Source: Agrobacterium tumefaciens (GTDB lineage: Bacteria > Pseudomonadota > Alphaproteobacteria > Rhizobiales > Rhizobiaceae). Taken from it: a stretch of DNA of 64,000 nucleotides. The notes under the pieces are model-generated. The model saw nothing but the letters and a program-made list of their open reading frames with translations. It had not been told where the DNA came from and ran no database searches. The stretch is taken from the NCBI RefSeq assembly GCF_009649785.1, contig NZ_WJOK01000010.1, positions 119,416-183,415 on the forward strand, written 5' to 3'. The position numbers and the translations under genes were made by a program. Below are positions 36,760 to 44,753 of the stretch, one piece after another (the first letter of the stretch is position 1; every line of letters begins with the position of its first letter).

Positions 36760-38214
36760 ATGTATTCTGACGATGATGTTGCACGCGTAGCGGGGCACGT
36801 AAAAGAGAGCATTTCCGAAGACTATCGAACGCCTTGGAGGCGGGACTATGCCCGCCTCATTCACAGTGCGTGCTTCCGCCGCCTCCAAGGGAAAACGCAG
36901 GTGTTTCCCGGGCACGAGAGCGACTTTTTCAGAAATCGGCTCACGCACTCGATGGAAGTCGCACAAATTGCTAAGGCAATCGCGGTCAAGCTGAATGCGC
37001 TACATCCTGCATTTAGCGGAGAAAACGCTATCGAGCCGGATATCGTCGAATTCGCAGGTTTAGCACACGATCTCGGCCATCCTCCTTTTGGCCATAATGG
37101 CGAAGAAGCGCTCGACGAGTGCATGAGGAATCATGGCGGTTTCGAAGGGAACGCGCAGACACTGCGAATCCTGTCGACGCTAGAGAAGAAAGTCATGATT
37201 ACACCGAATTCGGGCTTCAAACCGTTTGGATCTGGTGGGATAGACGAGAGATGCGGACTGGATTTAACGATGCGTTCGTTGGCCGCAATTATCAAATACG
37301 ACAACATCATCCCAGAACGGGCGGCCGACCGGCCATCCGCTAACGAACTTGTGAAGGGCTACTATAAGACCGACGTCGATTTGGTTCAGAAGATCAAAGA
37401 CGCCGTCGTTGGCCCCGGTTTCCCAGGCAAGTTCAAGACGGTGGAGTGCACCATCATGGATGTTGCTGACGACATCGCCTATTCGACTTATGATCTCGAA
37501 GATGTATTCAAGAGTGGCTTCTTTAAGCCTATGGACTTATTCGCTCTTGACCCATCGATTTACGAGGCGGTTGTTGAAACGATAAACAAGCGCTTAGCCA
37601 AACAGTACAGTGACCAAAGGTACACCGCTATCACTGAGAGAGATGTCAGGGACATCCTTCATTACGTATTTTTTGAGTTGTTCGAAGTTGGGACCGAGCA
37701 ACTTGAGATGATCGAAGATGACAACGTCACCTTTGAAGCCAAAAAAATGTACCTATCCGCTGAAGCGCAAAGATTATCACAACAGATGGCAGAGGATGGA
37801 TACAGACGTACCTCTCTTTCATCGGGTTTGGTCCAACTATTTCTTGATTCTATCGAGGTGATAGAGCACCCTGAATTTCCTCAACTCCACAATGTACGCT
37901 TGGATCTCGATACCTTCGTAATCGTGGAAGTATTGAAGAACATTACCTTCGAAGCTGTTATTAGAGCTCCGGCGCTTCAGGTCGTGGAGTTCAGAGGCAA
38001 AGATATCATCACGAAGATATTCAAGGCTATTCAAGCTGAGGGTGGGGATCGGCTTCTCCCGAAGGACTACCGCGAGATTTACCGGAGCGGAGACGAAGTC
38101 TTCAAAAAGCGAACGATCTGTGACTTTATCGCGGGCATGACGGACCGATATGCGATGGAGTTCTACAGCCGCTTGTTCGGCGCTAACGGAATGACGATGC
38201 ACAAGCCTCTGTGA
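36760..38214 (+). CDS. Deoxyguanosinetriphosphate triphosphohydrolase (dGTPase), HD domain
   Basis: A 484-residue HD-domain enzyme hydrolysing dGTP to deoxyguanosine and triphosphate. The metal-binding set is complete: His in NRLTHSMEVAQIAKAI, His-Asp in LAHDLGHPPFGHNGEEAL and Asp in DVADDIAYSTYDLED. The N-terminal YRTPWRRDYARLIHSACFRRLQGKTQVFP is the dGTPase hallmark. An ATG at 36760 or a GTG at 36751 could start it; neither has a clear Shine-Dalgarno sequence. It is on the strand opposite to the phage genes around it and is visibly less GC-rich, a sign of separate acquisition. Family members can starve invading phage of dNTPs. Confidence 0.9.
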   Translation: MYSDDDVARVAGHVKESISEDYRTPWRRDYARLIHSACFRRLQGKTQVFPGHESDFFRNRLTHSMEVAQIAKAIAVKLNALHPAFSGENAIEPDIVEFAGLAHDLGHPPFGHNGEEALDECMRNHGGFEGNAQTLRILSTLEKKVMITPNSGFKPFGSGGIDERCGLDLTMRSLAAIIKYDNIIPERAADRPSANELVKGYYKTDVDLVQKIKDAVVGPGFPGKFKTVECTIMDVADDIAYSTYDLEDVFKSGFFKPMDLFALDPSIYEAVVETINKRLAKQYSDQRYTAITERDVRDILHYVFFELFEVGTEQLEMIEDDNVTFEAKKMYLSAEAQRLSQQMAEDGYRRTSLSSGLVQLFLDSIEVIEHPEFPQLHNVRLDLDTFVIVEVLKNITFEAVIRAPALQVVEFRGKDIITKIFKAIQAEGGDRLLPKDYREIYRSGDEVFKKRTICDFIAGMTDRYAMEFYSRLFGANGMTMHKPL

Positions 38215-38230
38215 AGGCTTCTGCTCGACA

Positions 38231-40678
38231 TTATGGTAGGCGTGGCCCGCGCTCCGGTGCGCTATCCCCCGGCCCCCACCAGAATGTTTGCCCGAAATCC
38301 TTTTTCATTCGGCGCTCATAGCGGGAGAACGAGGAACGGTAATCGGAATCGATCATCATTTGGATTCTGTCGAAGATGAGCCGATCCGTTGCCAGTTTCG
38401 AGTACCAGAGGGAAGAGCCAGGCGTCCAAGCCTTTAGGTGAGCCGCGAGGTCTTTGCCGCTCAGGGAAGGGGATTTGTCTTCCTTGACACCCAACAACTG
38501 GCGAGTGCGATAATAAGCCTCTTGGCCAAGATCGCCCAGCAGATCTATTGAGGCGGTGGGGCCGGGGCCTTTCAGCATGTCGGTGATGCCGTCTCCACCG
38601 CGTGTTGTCATCGAGTACGCAAGATCGCCTACCATGCCGAGACCGCCGCCACGTAACGCAGCCTCTCCCCAAAAGCGTGGATCGCTCATATCGTTCGGAT
38701 CGCGGCCGGCGATGAGACTTTGCATCTGCACCAGCACCGCCCCCGCGATTGTCGTAAGCAGGAAAAGCTGCGCCGTTCGATAGGCACGGGTTCCCATGTC
38801 GTCTTGCGTCATGGCGCGCATCAGGTGCGTCATCATGAACGTCATCGGGAACGATTTGAACTGTGTGGCCGAGCGCACCGCCTCGCCGATGATGGTACCG
38901 CGCTGCAGGCCCGCCGCCATTGCGCCACGGATTCGGGAATCCGGCTCGACGACAGCGAAATGACGCTCGTCGATGACAGCCGACATCAGCCGGTCAGCCA
39001 GCCGCTCATCCTCAACACCGTTCACATCGAAATAACGGGAGCCTTCGGCCTCGAGCTGGGGAGCCGCGCGCAGCTTGTCCCAATCATCAGGCGTAAAGCC
39101 GTAGCGATCAAGGAATCTGCGGAACATCGGATCGAGATCACCGTGCTTCAGATCGGCCTGCCGCGCGATCAGCCCCATGAATTCCATCGAGAACGCGCGC
39201 TTCAGGCCTTCAGTCCAGCCGTTGATACCGGACAGGCGCATGACAGCATCCGCCGCGCGTCCGGTGATCCCCTGCCCAATTATCTCATCGTCGAAACGCT
39301 TGGTGCCGATGGCCGTGTCGAGAACGGTTGCCGCTGTCAGGTTCAACTGCTTCGCCAGTTCTTCCGCTCCCTCCCGGTTCGTGGTGAGATCGCGCATCAG
39401 GCGAGACAGCACGTTCGCCGCCGGGATCGCATTGTAATTCGAGGCAAGCATCGTTGTGACGGAATCGCCGGGGAGCGCGGCAATGGCAGCGGAGCCGAGG
39501 CGGGAAGCCGTCTGAAGATTGCGAATGCCGCCGCCGATACCCGCGATCAGCTCGGACTGCGCCACGCCGAGACGGCCAGACAGCGAATCGAACGTTCGTT
39601 GCACATGGCCTGGGCTGTTCATTGTCAGCCGACTAGTGATCTTCTGGCCCTTCGTTCCTATAGCGTCATCATCGCGAGCGAGGCCCAAAAGCTTGGGGAA
39701 GGTGAGTTCGTAGTTTGGCCCAAGCACCTCGACGAAAGCGATTTCCTTGCCCATGCCCTGGATGTGGCCCATCATCGTGTTGAACAGGCCACCGTCACCG
39801 ACGCCGTATTTCTTCATCAGCCGCTTATAGGTTTCCGGGTTCTCGAACCTGAACACGCGGAGCTGGTTGGAGAAGCCGCCCGCGCCGCTGCCCTGACCCT
39901 TTCCGAGCGTGATATCCTTGAACGAGTTCTGGATAATGCCGGGAACAGCGCCGCGCGGTGCTTCACCCTGCCCTGCCTTGTCTATCACCTTCAGGTTCCC
40001 GGCCTCGTATTCCTTCCAGAGATCGTCAAGGAACGCGCGTTCGCCTCCCTTCTTGACCTGCTTCGCGTCCCACATCTGCGGGAGCCGCCAGTCTTCGAGG
40101 ACAGACAGAGGTTTACCGCCCTTCTTCACGCGGTCGACGGCGTATTTCGTGGCATCGGTGAAGCCCTTGGCCGCAGCCTTGGCGTTGATATCGCCGGTAT
40201 CGACGCCATAAATCTCGTCGACCACATTCCAAATCGTTTCCGTGTCCTGGCGAAGACCGGCCATTGTCGAGCGATATGGTTCGAACGCGCCGTCAACCAT
40301 CTTGAGCAGACGTTTCGTGACACCTTCCGCATGAGACTCGATGTTGATCGCATCGCCCATCTGGGAACCGCCCTCCCAATTGTCACGCACCAGCGTTGAC
40401 ATCAGGCCCGACGTTTTGCCTTTCGGGTGACGCTCCATACGCTGCATGACTTCCGCCTGCCGGATCGCCTGTTTGGCGGCCATCAGCTTGCGTTCCTGCG
40501 CCGCCTGCGCCATGACGCGGGCAGCTTCAAGCGCGCTGGCAGCTTCCGCCGACGCTGCCCCCATCTCGGGATAAAGACGGCCCTGAATGCCTTCATGCAG
40601 CGCGAGAGCATCGTCGGCCTGTTTCTGGCTGATCCGCTTGGCTTCAACGAGCCGTGTCAAACAGTTTGCAATGCTCAT
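38231..40678 (-). CDS. Large putative phage internal virion (ejection) protein
   Basis: An 815-residue protein. It has a helical, charged N-terminal region (about 1-110), a long central domain, and hydrophobic segments at about residues 655-690 (LFLLTTIAGAVLVQMQSLIAG). Size, composition and position (just upstream of a T7-type tail fibre in the transcription direction) fit the internal virion proteins that podoviruses eject to form a channel in the cell envelope. No lysozyme-like motif is seen. The identification rests on context and general character, not on a clear motif. Confidence 0.65.
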   Translation of the reverse strand: MSIANCLTRLVEAKRISQKQADDALALHEGIQGRLYPEMGAASAEAASALEAARVMAQAAQERKLMAAKQAIRQAEVMQRMERHPKGKTSGLMSTLVRDNWEGGSQMGDAINIESHAEGVTKRLLKMVDGAFEPYRSTMAGLRQDTETIWNVVDEIYGVDTGDINAKAAAKGFTDATKYAVDRVKKGGKPLSVLEDWRLPQMWDAKQVKKGGERAFLDDLWKEYEAGNLKVIDKAGQGEAPRGAVPGIIQNSFKDITLGKGQGSGAGGFSNQLRVFRFENPETYKRLMKKYGVGDGGLFNTMMGHIQGMGKEIAFVEVLGPNYELTFPKLLGLARDDDAIGTKGQKITSRLTMNSPGHVQRTFDSLSGRLGVAQSELIAGIGGGIRNLQTASRLGSAAIAALPGDSVTTMLASNYNAIPAANVLSRLMRDLTTNREGAEELAKQLNLTAATVLDTAIGTKRFDDEIIGQGITGRAADAVMRLSGINGWTEGLKRAFSMEFMGLIARQADLKHGDLDPMFRRFLDRYGFTPDDWDKLRAAPQLEAEGSRYFDVNGVEDERLADRLMSAVIDERHFAVVEPDSRIRGAMAAGLQRGTIIGEAVRSATQFKSFPMTFMMTHLMRAMTQDDMGTRAYRTAQLFLLTTIAGAVLVQMQSLIAGRDPNDMSDPRFWGEAALRGGGLGMVGDLAYSMTTRGGDGITDMLKGPGPTASIDLLGDLGQEAYYRTRQLLGVKEDKSPSLSGKDLAAHLKAWTPGSSLWYSKLATDRLIFDRIQMMIDSDYRSSFSRYERRMKKDFGQTFWWGPGDSAPERGPRLP

Positions 40679-40866
40679 TTGTCGGTGCTCCTGTCCATCT
40701 CATAGACCTTGATCAAAGCGTTTGCCGCCTCGATCTCCGCTTCTGCTTCCTCGATGATCAATGAAATCGGCAGCGGCCCGGGACCGTCTTCAAGATCCAG
40801 CGTGAGAGCAGGGCCGCCCGGACAGACTGCGAGGCCCGAGACGTCAATTGCCTCAAACTCAGCCAT
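40675..40866 (-). CDS. Small acidic hypothetical protein (63 aa)
   Basis: A 63-residue acidic protein (LEDGPGPLPISLIIEEAEAEIEAAN). Its stop overlaps the start of the 815-residue gene by 4 bp and its start lies 2 bp from the stop of the gene before it, so it is part of the same late-type operon. Not recognised. Confidence 0.7.
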   Translation of the reverse strand: MAEFEAIDVSGLAVCPGGPALTLDLEDGPGPLPISLIIEEAEAEIEAANALIKVYEMDRSTDK

Positions 40867-40868
40867 GA

Positions 40869-41387
40869 CTATGTGTTCTCCACGATGGTGACTTTTGCTG
40901 GCGGATTATCTTCGGTCAGATCAATGGCGTAACCAGGGGTGACGTTGACCTGAGTGTTGACGTGCAAATTGATGGATGAAGCGGGGGTGTCGATCAGAAC
41001 AGTCTTTGCGGCATCGAGGCGCACCCGCGCTCCGGCAGCGGTCGTTTTCAGCATTGGATCGGTCATCACGTCTCCTATGGTGCGAACCGCCGCCGCCTTG
41101 AGGCCCTCGCGATAAATCTCGATTTGCTCATTCATGAAACGTCGAACAGAAGGCTTCTGCAATGCAGCCTTGAGAGCGCGGCCTGAAATGCCGGCGCGCT
41201 CTGCCGCGTCATCGTTCATGCTCTGCGGATTGAGATCGTCGGCCGAGATTAGGATCTCGATCGCTTTCCTCACCTTCGGCGTTAGACCCGAGCCGCGGCC
41301 GTACGTTTTTTGCCGCCCAGGCTTCACCGCCTCCCGCTGCCGAGCGGCGATCAAGGCGTCCGGTGAAGCGTCATGCCGTGCGGCCAT
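40869..41387 (-). CDS. Putative phage HTH protein (172 aa), perhaps terminase-small-like
   Basis: A 172-residue protein. A basic N-terminus (RQREAVKPGRQKTYGRGS) is followed by an HTH-like helical segment (KAIEILISADDLNPQSMNDD, then AAERAGISGRALKAALQKPSVRRFM) and a beta-rich C-terminus. This is the general layout of some small terminase subunits, but no large terminase lies nearby, so the call is tentative. The ATG at 41387 has GGAG upstream; the frame is open to 41561. Confidence 0.65.
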   Translation of the reverse strand: MAARHDASPDALIAARQREAVKPGRQKTYGRGSGLTPKVRKAIEILISADDLNPQSMNDDAAERAGISGRALKAALQKPSVRRFMNEQIEIYREGLKAAAVRTIGDVMTDPMLKTTAAGARVRLDAAKTVLIDTPASSINLHVNTQVNVTPGYAIDLTEDNPPAKVTIVENT

Positions 41388-41579
41388 GGAAATGTTCTCC
41401 GAGTGTGAAAAAAACAGACCCCCGATGTCATGGGGTGCGCCTGCATTGTGTGAGGGTGGAACTGGAAGACTCACGCCCAATTTTGCCCCCACCCCCCTGG
41501 CTTGCGACGGCCCGGCAGAAATGGAGGGGGAGGGGGCAAAGCCGAGCACGATGCCGGCCATCCGCAGCGCGATGGATGC

Positions 41580-41762
41580 CTAAGCGTCGATCGCGTCGAT
41601 ATCGGCCTTCAGCGCCTTTTCCAGCGCTGCCTGCCGCTGCATCTGCGTCCACGGCGTCAGCGCCCACTCGTCAGGATGGTTCGAGACAGCCTCATGAGCA
41701 TCAAAAGACGCGACTTCGATCTCGTCCCCGGTGATGCGGTAAATCTTCACTTTCGTAAGCAT
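41580..41762 (-). CDS. Small hypothetical protein (60 aa)
   Basis: A 60-residue protein, MLTKVKIYRITGDEIEVASF..., beta-rich at first with a helical C-terminus. It has the strongest Shine-Dalgarno sequence of the element (AAAGGAGG, six bases before the ATG at 41762). It opens the leftward virion-type operon. Not recognised. Confidence 0.7.
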   Translation of the reverse strand: MLTKVKIYRITGDEIEVASFDAHEAVSNHPDEWALTPWTQMQRQAALEKALKADIDAIDA

Positions 41763-41830
41763 GCTTGGCCTCCTTTGACCGTGTTCCATCGCGGCTTGTG
41801 GAGATACGACGCGAAAAACGTCGCTGAAAT

Positions 41831-41849
41831 CCGGACATCATGCGGACAT
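41831..41849 (+). promoter_or_regulatory. 19-bp paired-site motif upstream of the virion-type operon
   Basis: CCGGACATCATGCGGACAT matches 16 of 19 positions of GCGGACACGATGCGGACAT, found on the minus strand at 45997-46015 in front of the integrase. Each contains two SCGGACA sites 11 bp apart. It lies 69 bp before the start at 41762. It is likely a binding site for an element-encoded regulator. Confidence 0.55.
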
Positions 41850-42041
41850 GATATGCGAATCTCTTGCTTCCATACCTTATTAGGCGCTGATTTCATTGAT
41901 GATTACAACGAAAATCGATTGTGTACCCTCTGATTATTTATCAGGTGATAGATCGATGAGCCTCGGAGAATGCTGGTGGGCTATCCCGCGTGCGATCAAG
42001 ACACCTCAATGCATCAACATCGCACATCTCTTAGTTACCCC

Positions 42042-42132
42042 CCGTAACCCTGATAACTCTGGTAACTCTGATTACGCCGGTAACTGTGATAACCCCTCCT
42101 TGTCCTTCAGGTTACTGAGTTATCGTGGTTAC
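42042..42132. repeat. Iteron-like 9-bp repeat array, possible replication origin
   Basis: Six tandem 9-bp units (42042-42095): CCGTAACCC, TGATAACTC, TGGTAACTC, TGATTACGC, CGGTAACTG, TGATAACCC. Three further TAAC units in the opposite orientation, 8-9 bp apart, lie at about 42109-42132 inside the 3' end of the replication ATPase gene. Tandem iterons beside a replication gene are the usual arrangement of phage and plasmid origins. Confidence 0.65.
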
Positions 42133-43129
42133 TGGGGGTGCCAGCAGATGCGAGGCTGGCGGCATACTTGGGATGAATATACCGGCCCTTGCCATCAGCC
42201 TTATGGACCTCGCCTACCTGAAACATCTTATGAAGCAACGTCTTAACGTTGTTGTGGGGAAGTCCCATCAGTTCTGCGAGGTCTTTAGGAGTTATCGGCT
42301 CCGGGTTATCACTCAACGCCTTTAGGATAACCGAGCGCTCTTCGGATCGGCGGACTTCAGCGGCCTCCCCAACGAGATCCCACATACCACCGTTGAACTT
42401 GAGAGCGCTTTCCTTCTCCTGAACGTCACGGCCACGAACGTATAGCGTCACCCCGTTTCCGTCTTTGTCGAGCACAAGGGTGGTGTCGGCTACAGCACTG
42501 AGACCGTTGGAGCCGGAAAGCGCCTCAAGCGGATCATCAGCGCCGCCTTTCTTTGTGTGATGTAGTCCGATGACGGCTATCCCGTTGCGTGTCGCCCACT
42601 GCTGAAGAGGCGCCCAGATCGAATAGTCATTCTCGTATGCATTGCGTGATGCGATGCCTGCTGGCTTGATGCGTTGTAGTACATCGATGACGACGAGCCT
42701 TGGGTTCGGCATCGCCATCCGCCACGACTCCAAGGCATCGATGAAACCCTTGTTGAGTGGCGCAGCATCGATCACCCAATTCAGGTGCCTCAGATCGGGG
42801 CGGTTTCGCTCGGAAGGGAAGAGCGTTGCGATGCGGCCGTTTATTCGGCGCTCGCCGTTTTCAAGGTCGATATAGAGAACGTCGCCCTGGGCACAGGCAA
42901 TGGATCCCATTGCATAACCACCGGTCGCGACGGCGATTGCAAAATCCAGAGCCAACCACGTCTTGCCGAGCTTCTGGCGCCCAGCAAGGACGGAGAATCC
43001 TTCAGCCACATAATCCTTGACGATCCACCTGACCGCAGGGAACTGCTTCCTCATCAAGTCCATGGTGTTTGTCAGCACGAACTCGTAACGCGGCGCTTTT
43101 CGGCCTTTGGTATCGTCAGTATGATTCAT
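42107..43129 (-). CDS. RecA-fold replication ATPase (RepA/helicase type, AAA_25)
   Basis: A 340-residue protein. Walker A is AGRQKLGKTWLALD (about residues 45-58) and Walker B is PRLVVIDVLQRI, followed by IAVIGLHHTKKGG, as in RSF1010 RepA-like hexameric helicases and related phage proteins. The last roughly 85 residues hold a winged-helix segment (PITPKDLAELMGLPHNNVKTLL). The ATG at 43129 (MNHTDDTKG) has GGATGG upstream; the frame is open to 43321. Its 3' end contains part of the iteron-like array. Confidence 0.83.
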   Translation of the reverse strand: MNHTDDTKGRKAPRYEFVLTNTMDLMRKQFPAVRWIVKDYVAEGFSVLAGRQKLGKTWLALDFAIAVATGGYAMGSIACAQGDVLYIDLENGERRINGRIATLFPSERNRPDLRHLNWVIDAAPLNKGFIDALESWRMAMPNPRLVVIDVLQRIKPAGIASRNAYENDYSIWAPLQQWATRNGIAVIGLHHTKKGGADDPLEALSGSNGLSAVADTTLVLDKDGNGVTLYVRGRDVQEKESALKFNGGMWDLVGEAAEVRRSEERSVILKALSDNPEPITPKDLAELMGLPHNNVKTLLHKMFQVGEVHKADGKGRYIHPKYAASLASAGTPSNHDNSVT

Positions 43130-43133
43130 AACT

Positions 43134-43571
43134 TTACCATCCAAGCGAGTTGCGCACAGCGGGCATGCGCCTGGGCCGCATCGCCCGATCATATGTCGAT
43201 CGGATGCTTTCATCGATTTCGAGCCGAGGGCAGGTTTGCAGCATTGTGAACGCTCTGCTCCAGTCCAAGATGAATAGAGCCCTACCACCGCACTCAAGCC
43301 AGCGCTCAACGGACGAGACAATCTTCAAGCTGCTGTCTAATGAAAAGGTGGTAGCGTACCCAATCATTTCGGTACCGAGCGCGAATGCGCGACCATTCCA
43401 GAGGGCAATCTCTCCGGTGTCGGGTCGGAAGTAGACTAAGTCATCCAGCTCCATAAACAGAAACCAGCGTGGGCCGGTACGCTCACGTTCAAACCGACCA
43501 TCGTGGCCCCGAAATCCTCGAGCTTCACCGGCAGATAGGTGCCGTGCGGTGTCGATCAGTTCCGGTCTCAT
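43134..43571 (-). CDS. Hypothetical protein of the element (145 aa)
   Basis: A 145-residue protein with no recognised motif (MELDDLVYFRPDTGEIALWN...LDSSLKIVSSVERWLECGG). Its start overlaps the upstream stop (ATGA) and its stop lies 4 bp before the replication ATPase start, so it belongs to the replication operon. Confidence 0.7.
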   Translation of the reverse strand: MRPELIDTARHLSAGEARGFRGHDGRFERERTGPRWFLFMELDDLVYFRPDTGEIALWNGRAFALGTEMIGYATTFSLDSSLKIVSSVERWLECGGRALFILDWSRAFTMLQTCPRLEIDESIRSTYDRAMRPRRMPAVRNSLGW

Positions 43572-43840
43572 GACGACACCCCACACACCACGCACCGGAA
43601 AGGACCATCAGCCTTCGCAAGAGGAATGCGAACTTTCCCCCGGTGACCGCAGCGGCATTCGATCATCTTCGTGATCATCGTATTCGGTGTGGTCAAACCT
43701 TTAGCCTCGGCGCGAAGCTGCGCCTTGCTTTTTCTTTTCCTGTTTTTGCCTGGGATAAGGTTCATGCCGTCACGCGGTTCGTACCCGAGCCGGGATATGG
43801 CCTGCTCCTTGCGGAGCTTCTCGAAGTTGCGCCCCGTCAT
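43568..43840 (-). CDS. Small zinc-ribbon protein (90 aa)
   Basis: A 90-residue basic protein (GKNRKRKSKAQLRAEAKG) with a C-terminal zinc ribbon, IECRCGHRGKVRIPLAKADG then PFRCVVCG, i.e. CxC and CxxC. The ATG at 43840 has GGAG upstream. It lies between the HTH protein and the 145-residue protein in the replication operon. Nucleic-acid binding is likely. Confidence 0.75.
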   Translation of the reverse strand: MTGRNFEKLRKEQAISRLGYEPRDGMNLIPGKNRKRKSKAQLRAEAKGLTTPNTMITKMIECRCGHRGKVRIPLAKADGPFRCVVCGVSS

Positions 43841-43841
43841 A

Positions 43842-44069
43842 TTAGGCGCTCCGGCGACCGCGAACATTCGTCGGGTTGGGCTGCTTCTCGCGGGACTCCA
43901 GCCACTTCTTTACCGAACTAATACGGTAATGCACGCGTCCGCCTATCATCGCATATGGCAAGCCGTTAGGCATCTGACTGTAGCGGTAAATAGTGCGCGG
44001 ACTGATCGAGAGAATTTTTGAAAGCTCTTCCCGAGTAACAAAATCTGACAGGAGATCGATGTTTGACAT
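43842..44069 (-). CDS. Excisionase/AlpA-like HTH protein (75 aa)
   Basis: A 75-residue winged-helix protein (FVTREELSKILSISPRTIYR, then YSQMPNGLPYAMIGGRVHYRISSVKKWLESREKQ) of the HTH_17/excisionase type. It is the first gene of the replication operon, so it is as likely a regulator as an excisionase. A cluster of TTATTCGGTA repeats lies just upstream. Confidence 0.82.
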   Translation of the reverse strand: MSNIDLLSDFVTREELSKILSISPRTIYRYSQMPNGLPYAMIGGRVHYRISSVKKWLESREKQPNPTNVRGRRSA

Positions 44070-44135
44070 CAGTGGTCGCCTTCGCTGTTTAAGTTGACAG
44101 CAAAGACACTATTCCTGACACGCCTGCTCGGCGAA

Positions 44136-44194
44136 ATACCGAATAATTCAGGGCTTTATTCGGTATGCCGGAAATTATTATGTTTTATTCGGTA
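44136..44194. promoter_or_regulatory. Three TTATTCGGTA repeats between operons
   Basis: ATACCGAATAA (44136-44146) and TTATTCGGTAT (44156-44166) form an 11-bp perfect inverted repeat with a 9-bp gap. A third copy, TTATTCGGTA, is at 44185-44194. They lie between the integrase operon end and the start of the replication operon, a probable operator region for the latter. Confidence 0.65.
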
Positions 44195-44207
44195 GACCTA
44201 TTTTGAT

Positions 44208-44753
44208 CTAATTAAACTCTTCAATCTCTGGATTGCCCTCGTAAGATTCCGCAAACTCCGACCACAGGTCGGGCTGACTTTCATCGAGACCAAGTGCGAT
44301 TAACATCTGCGAAAAAGGCATCTTGCGAGCTTCGTTGTAACGGTTCTGCAAAGAAGCGGGGTTTTCGTTGAGATATGGCGCCGCTTTACAAAGCTCTCTG
44401 CATGCCCCAATGACAGACCGGCCGGCGTCGAGACGTAGACGGGCAACATCGCTGATCAGCCTCAATTTGTCGCTCACGGTGTCTTTCGGTTTTCCGCGCT
44501 TTCTTTTTTTTGCGTCCTTGACGCTAAAACCGGGAACGTGATCATCGATCAGAGCCCAGAGCAGCTTTCCCTGCAGCTGGGGATCATTTTTCGAAATGCC
44601 ATAATGCGCGAGGAGAAGCTCCAGTTTAGATCTGCGTTCGTGTTCGCGTTTCTCAAGCTCGGTTTTGATGAATTCCTTGGCGTCTACAGCCAATGATGGT
44701 CGCCGCATCGGATCAAAAGGAGTCAGCAGCTCGGGCGGATAGTTTTTGCTCAC
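44208..44753 (-). CDS. Hypothetical protein downstream of the integrase (181 aa)
   Basis: A 181-residue basic, mainly helical protein (KREHERRSKLELLLAHYGIS; KDAKKRKRGKPKDT). Its start overlaps the integrase stop by 4 bp, so the two are co-translated. Not recognised. Confidence 0.72.
   Translation of the reverse strand: MSKNYPPELLTPFDPMRRPSLAVDAKEFIKTELEKREHERRSKLELLLAHYGISKNDPQLQGKLLWALIDDHVPGFSVKDAKKRKRGKPKDTVSDKLRLISDVARLRLDAGRSVIGACRELCKAAPYLNENPASLQNRYNEARKMPFSQMLIALGLDESQPDLWSEFAESYEGNPEIEEFN

Noticed and set aside
38720..40399. A 559-codon rightward frame opposite the 815-residue phage gene
   Set aside because: The leftward frame has overlapping coupled neighbours and plausible protein composition; this one is His/Arg-rich and has no start signal.
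42042..42095. Tandem repeats considered as a CRISPR array
   Set aside because: The units are 9 bp with no spacers and no cas genes nearby, so an iteron array is the only reasonable reading.
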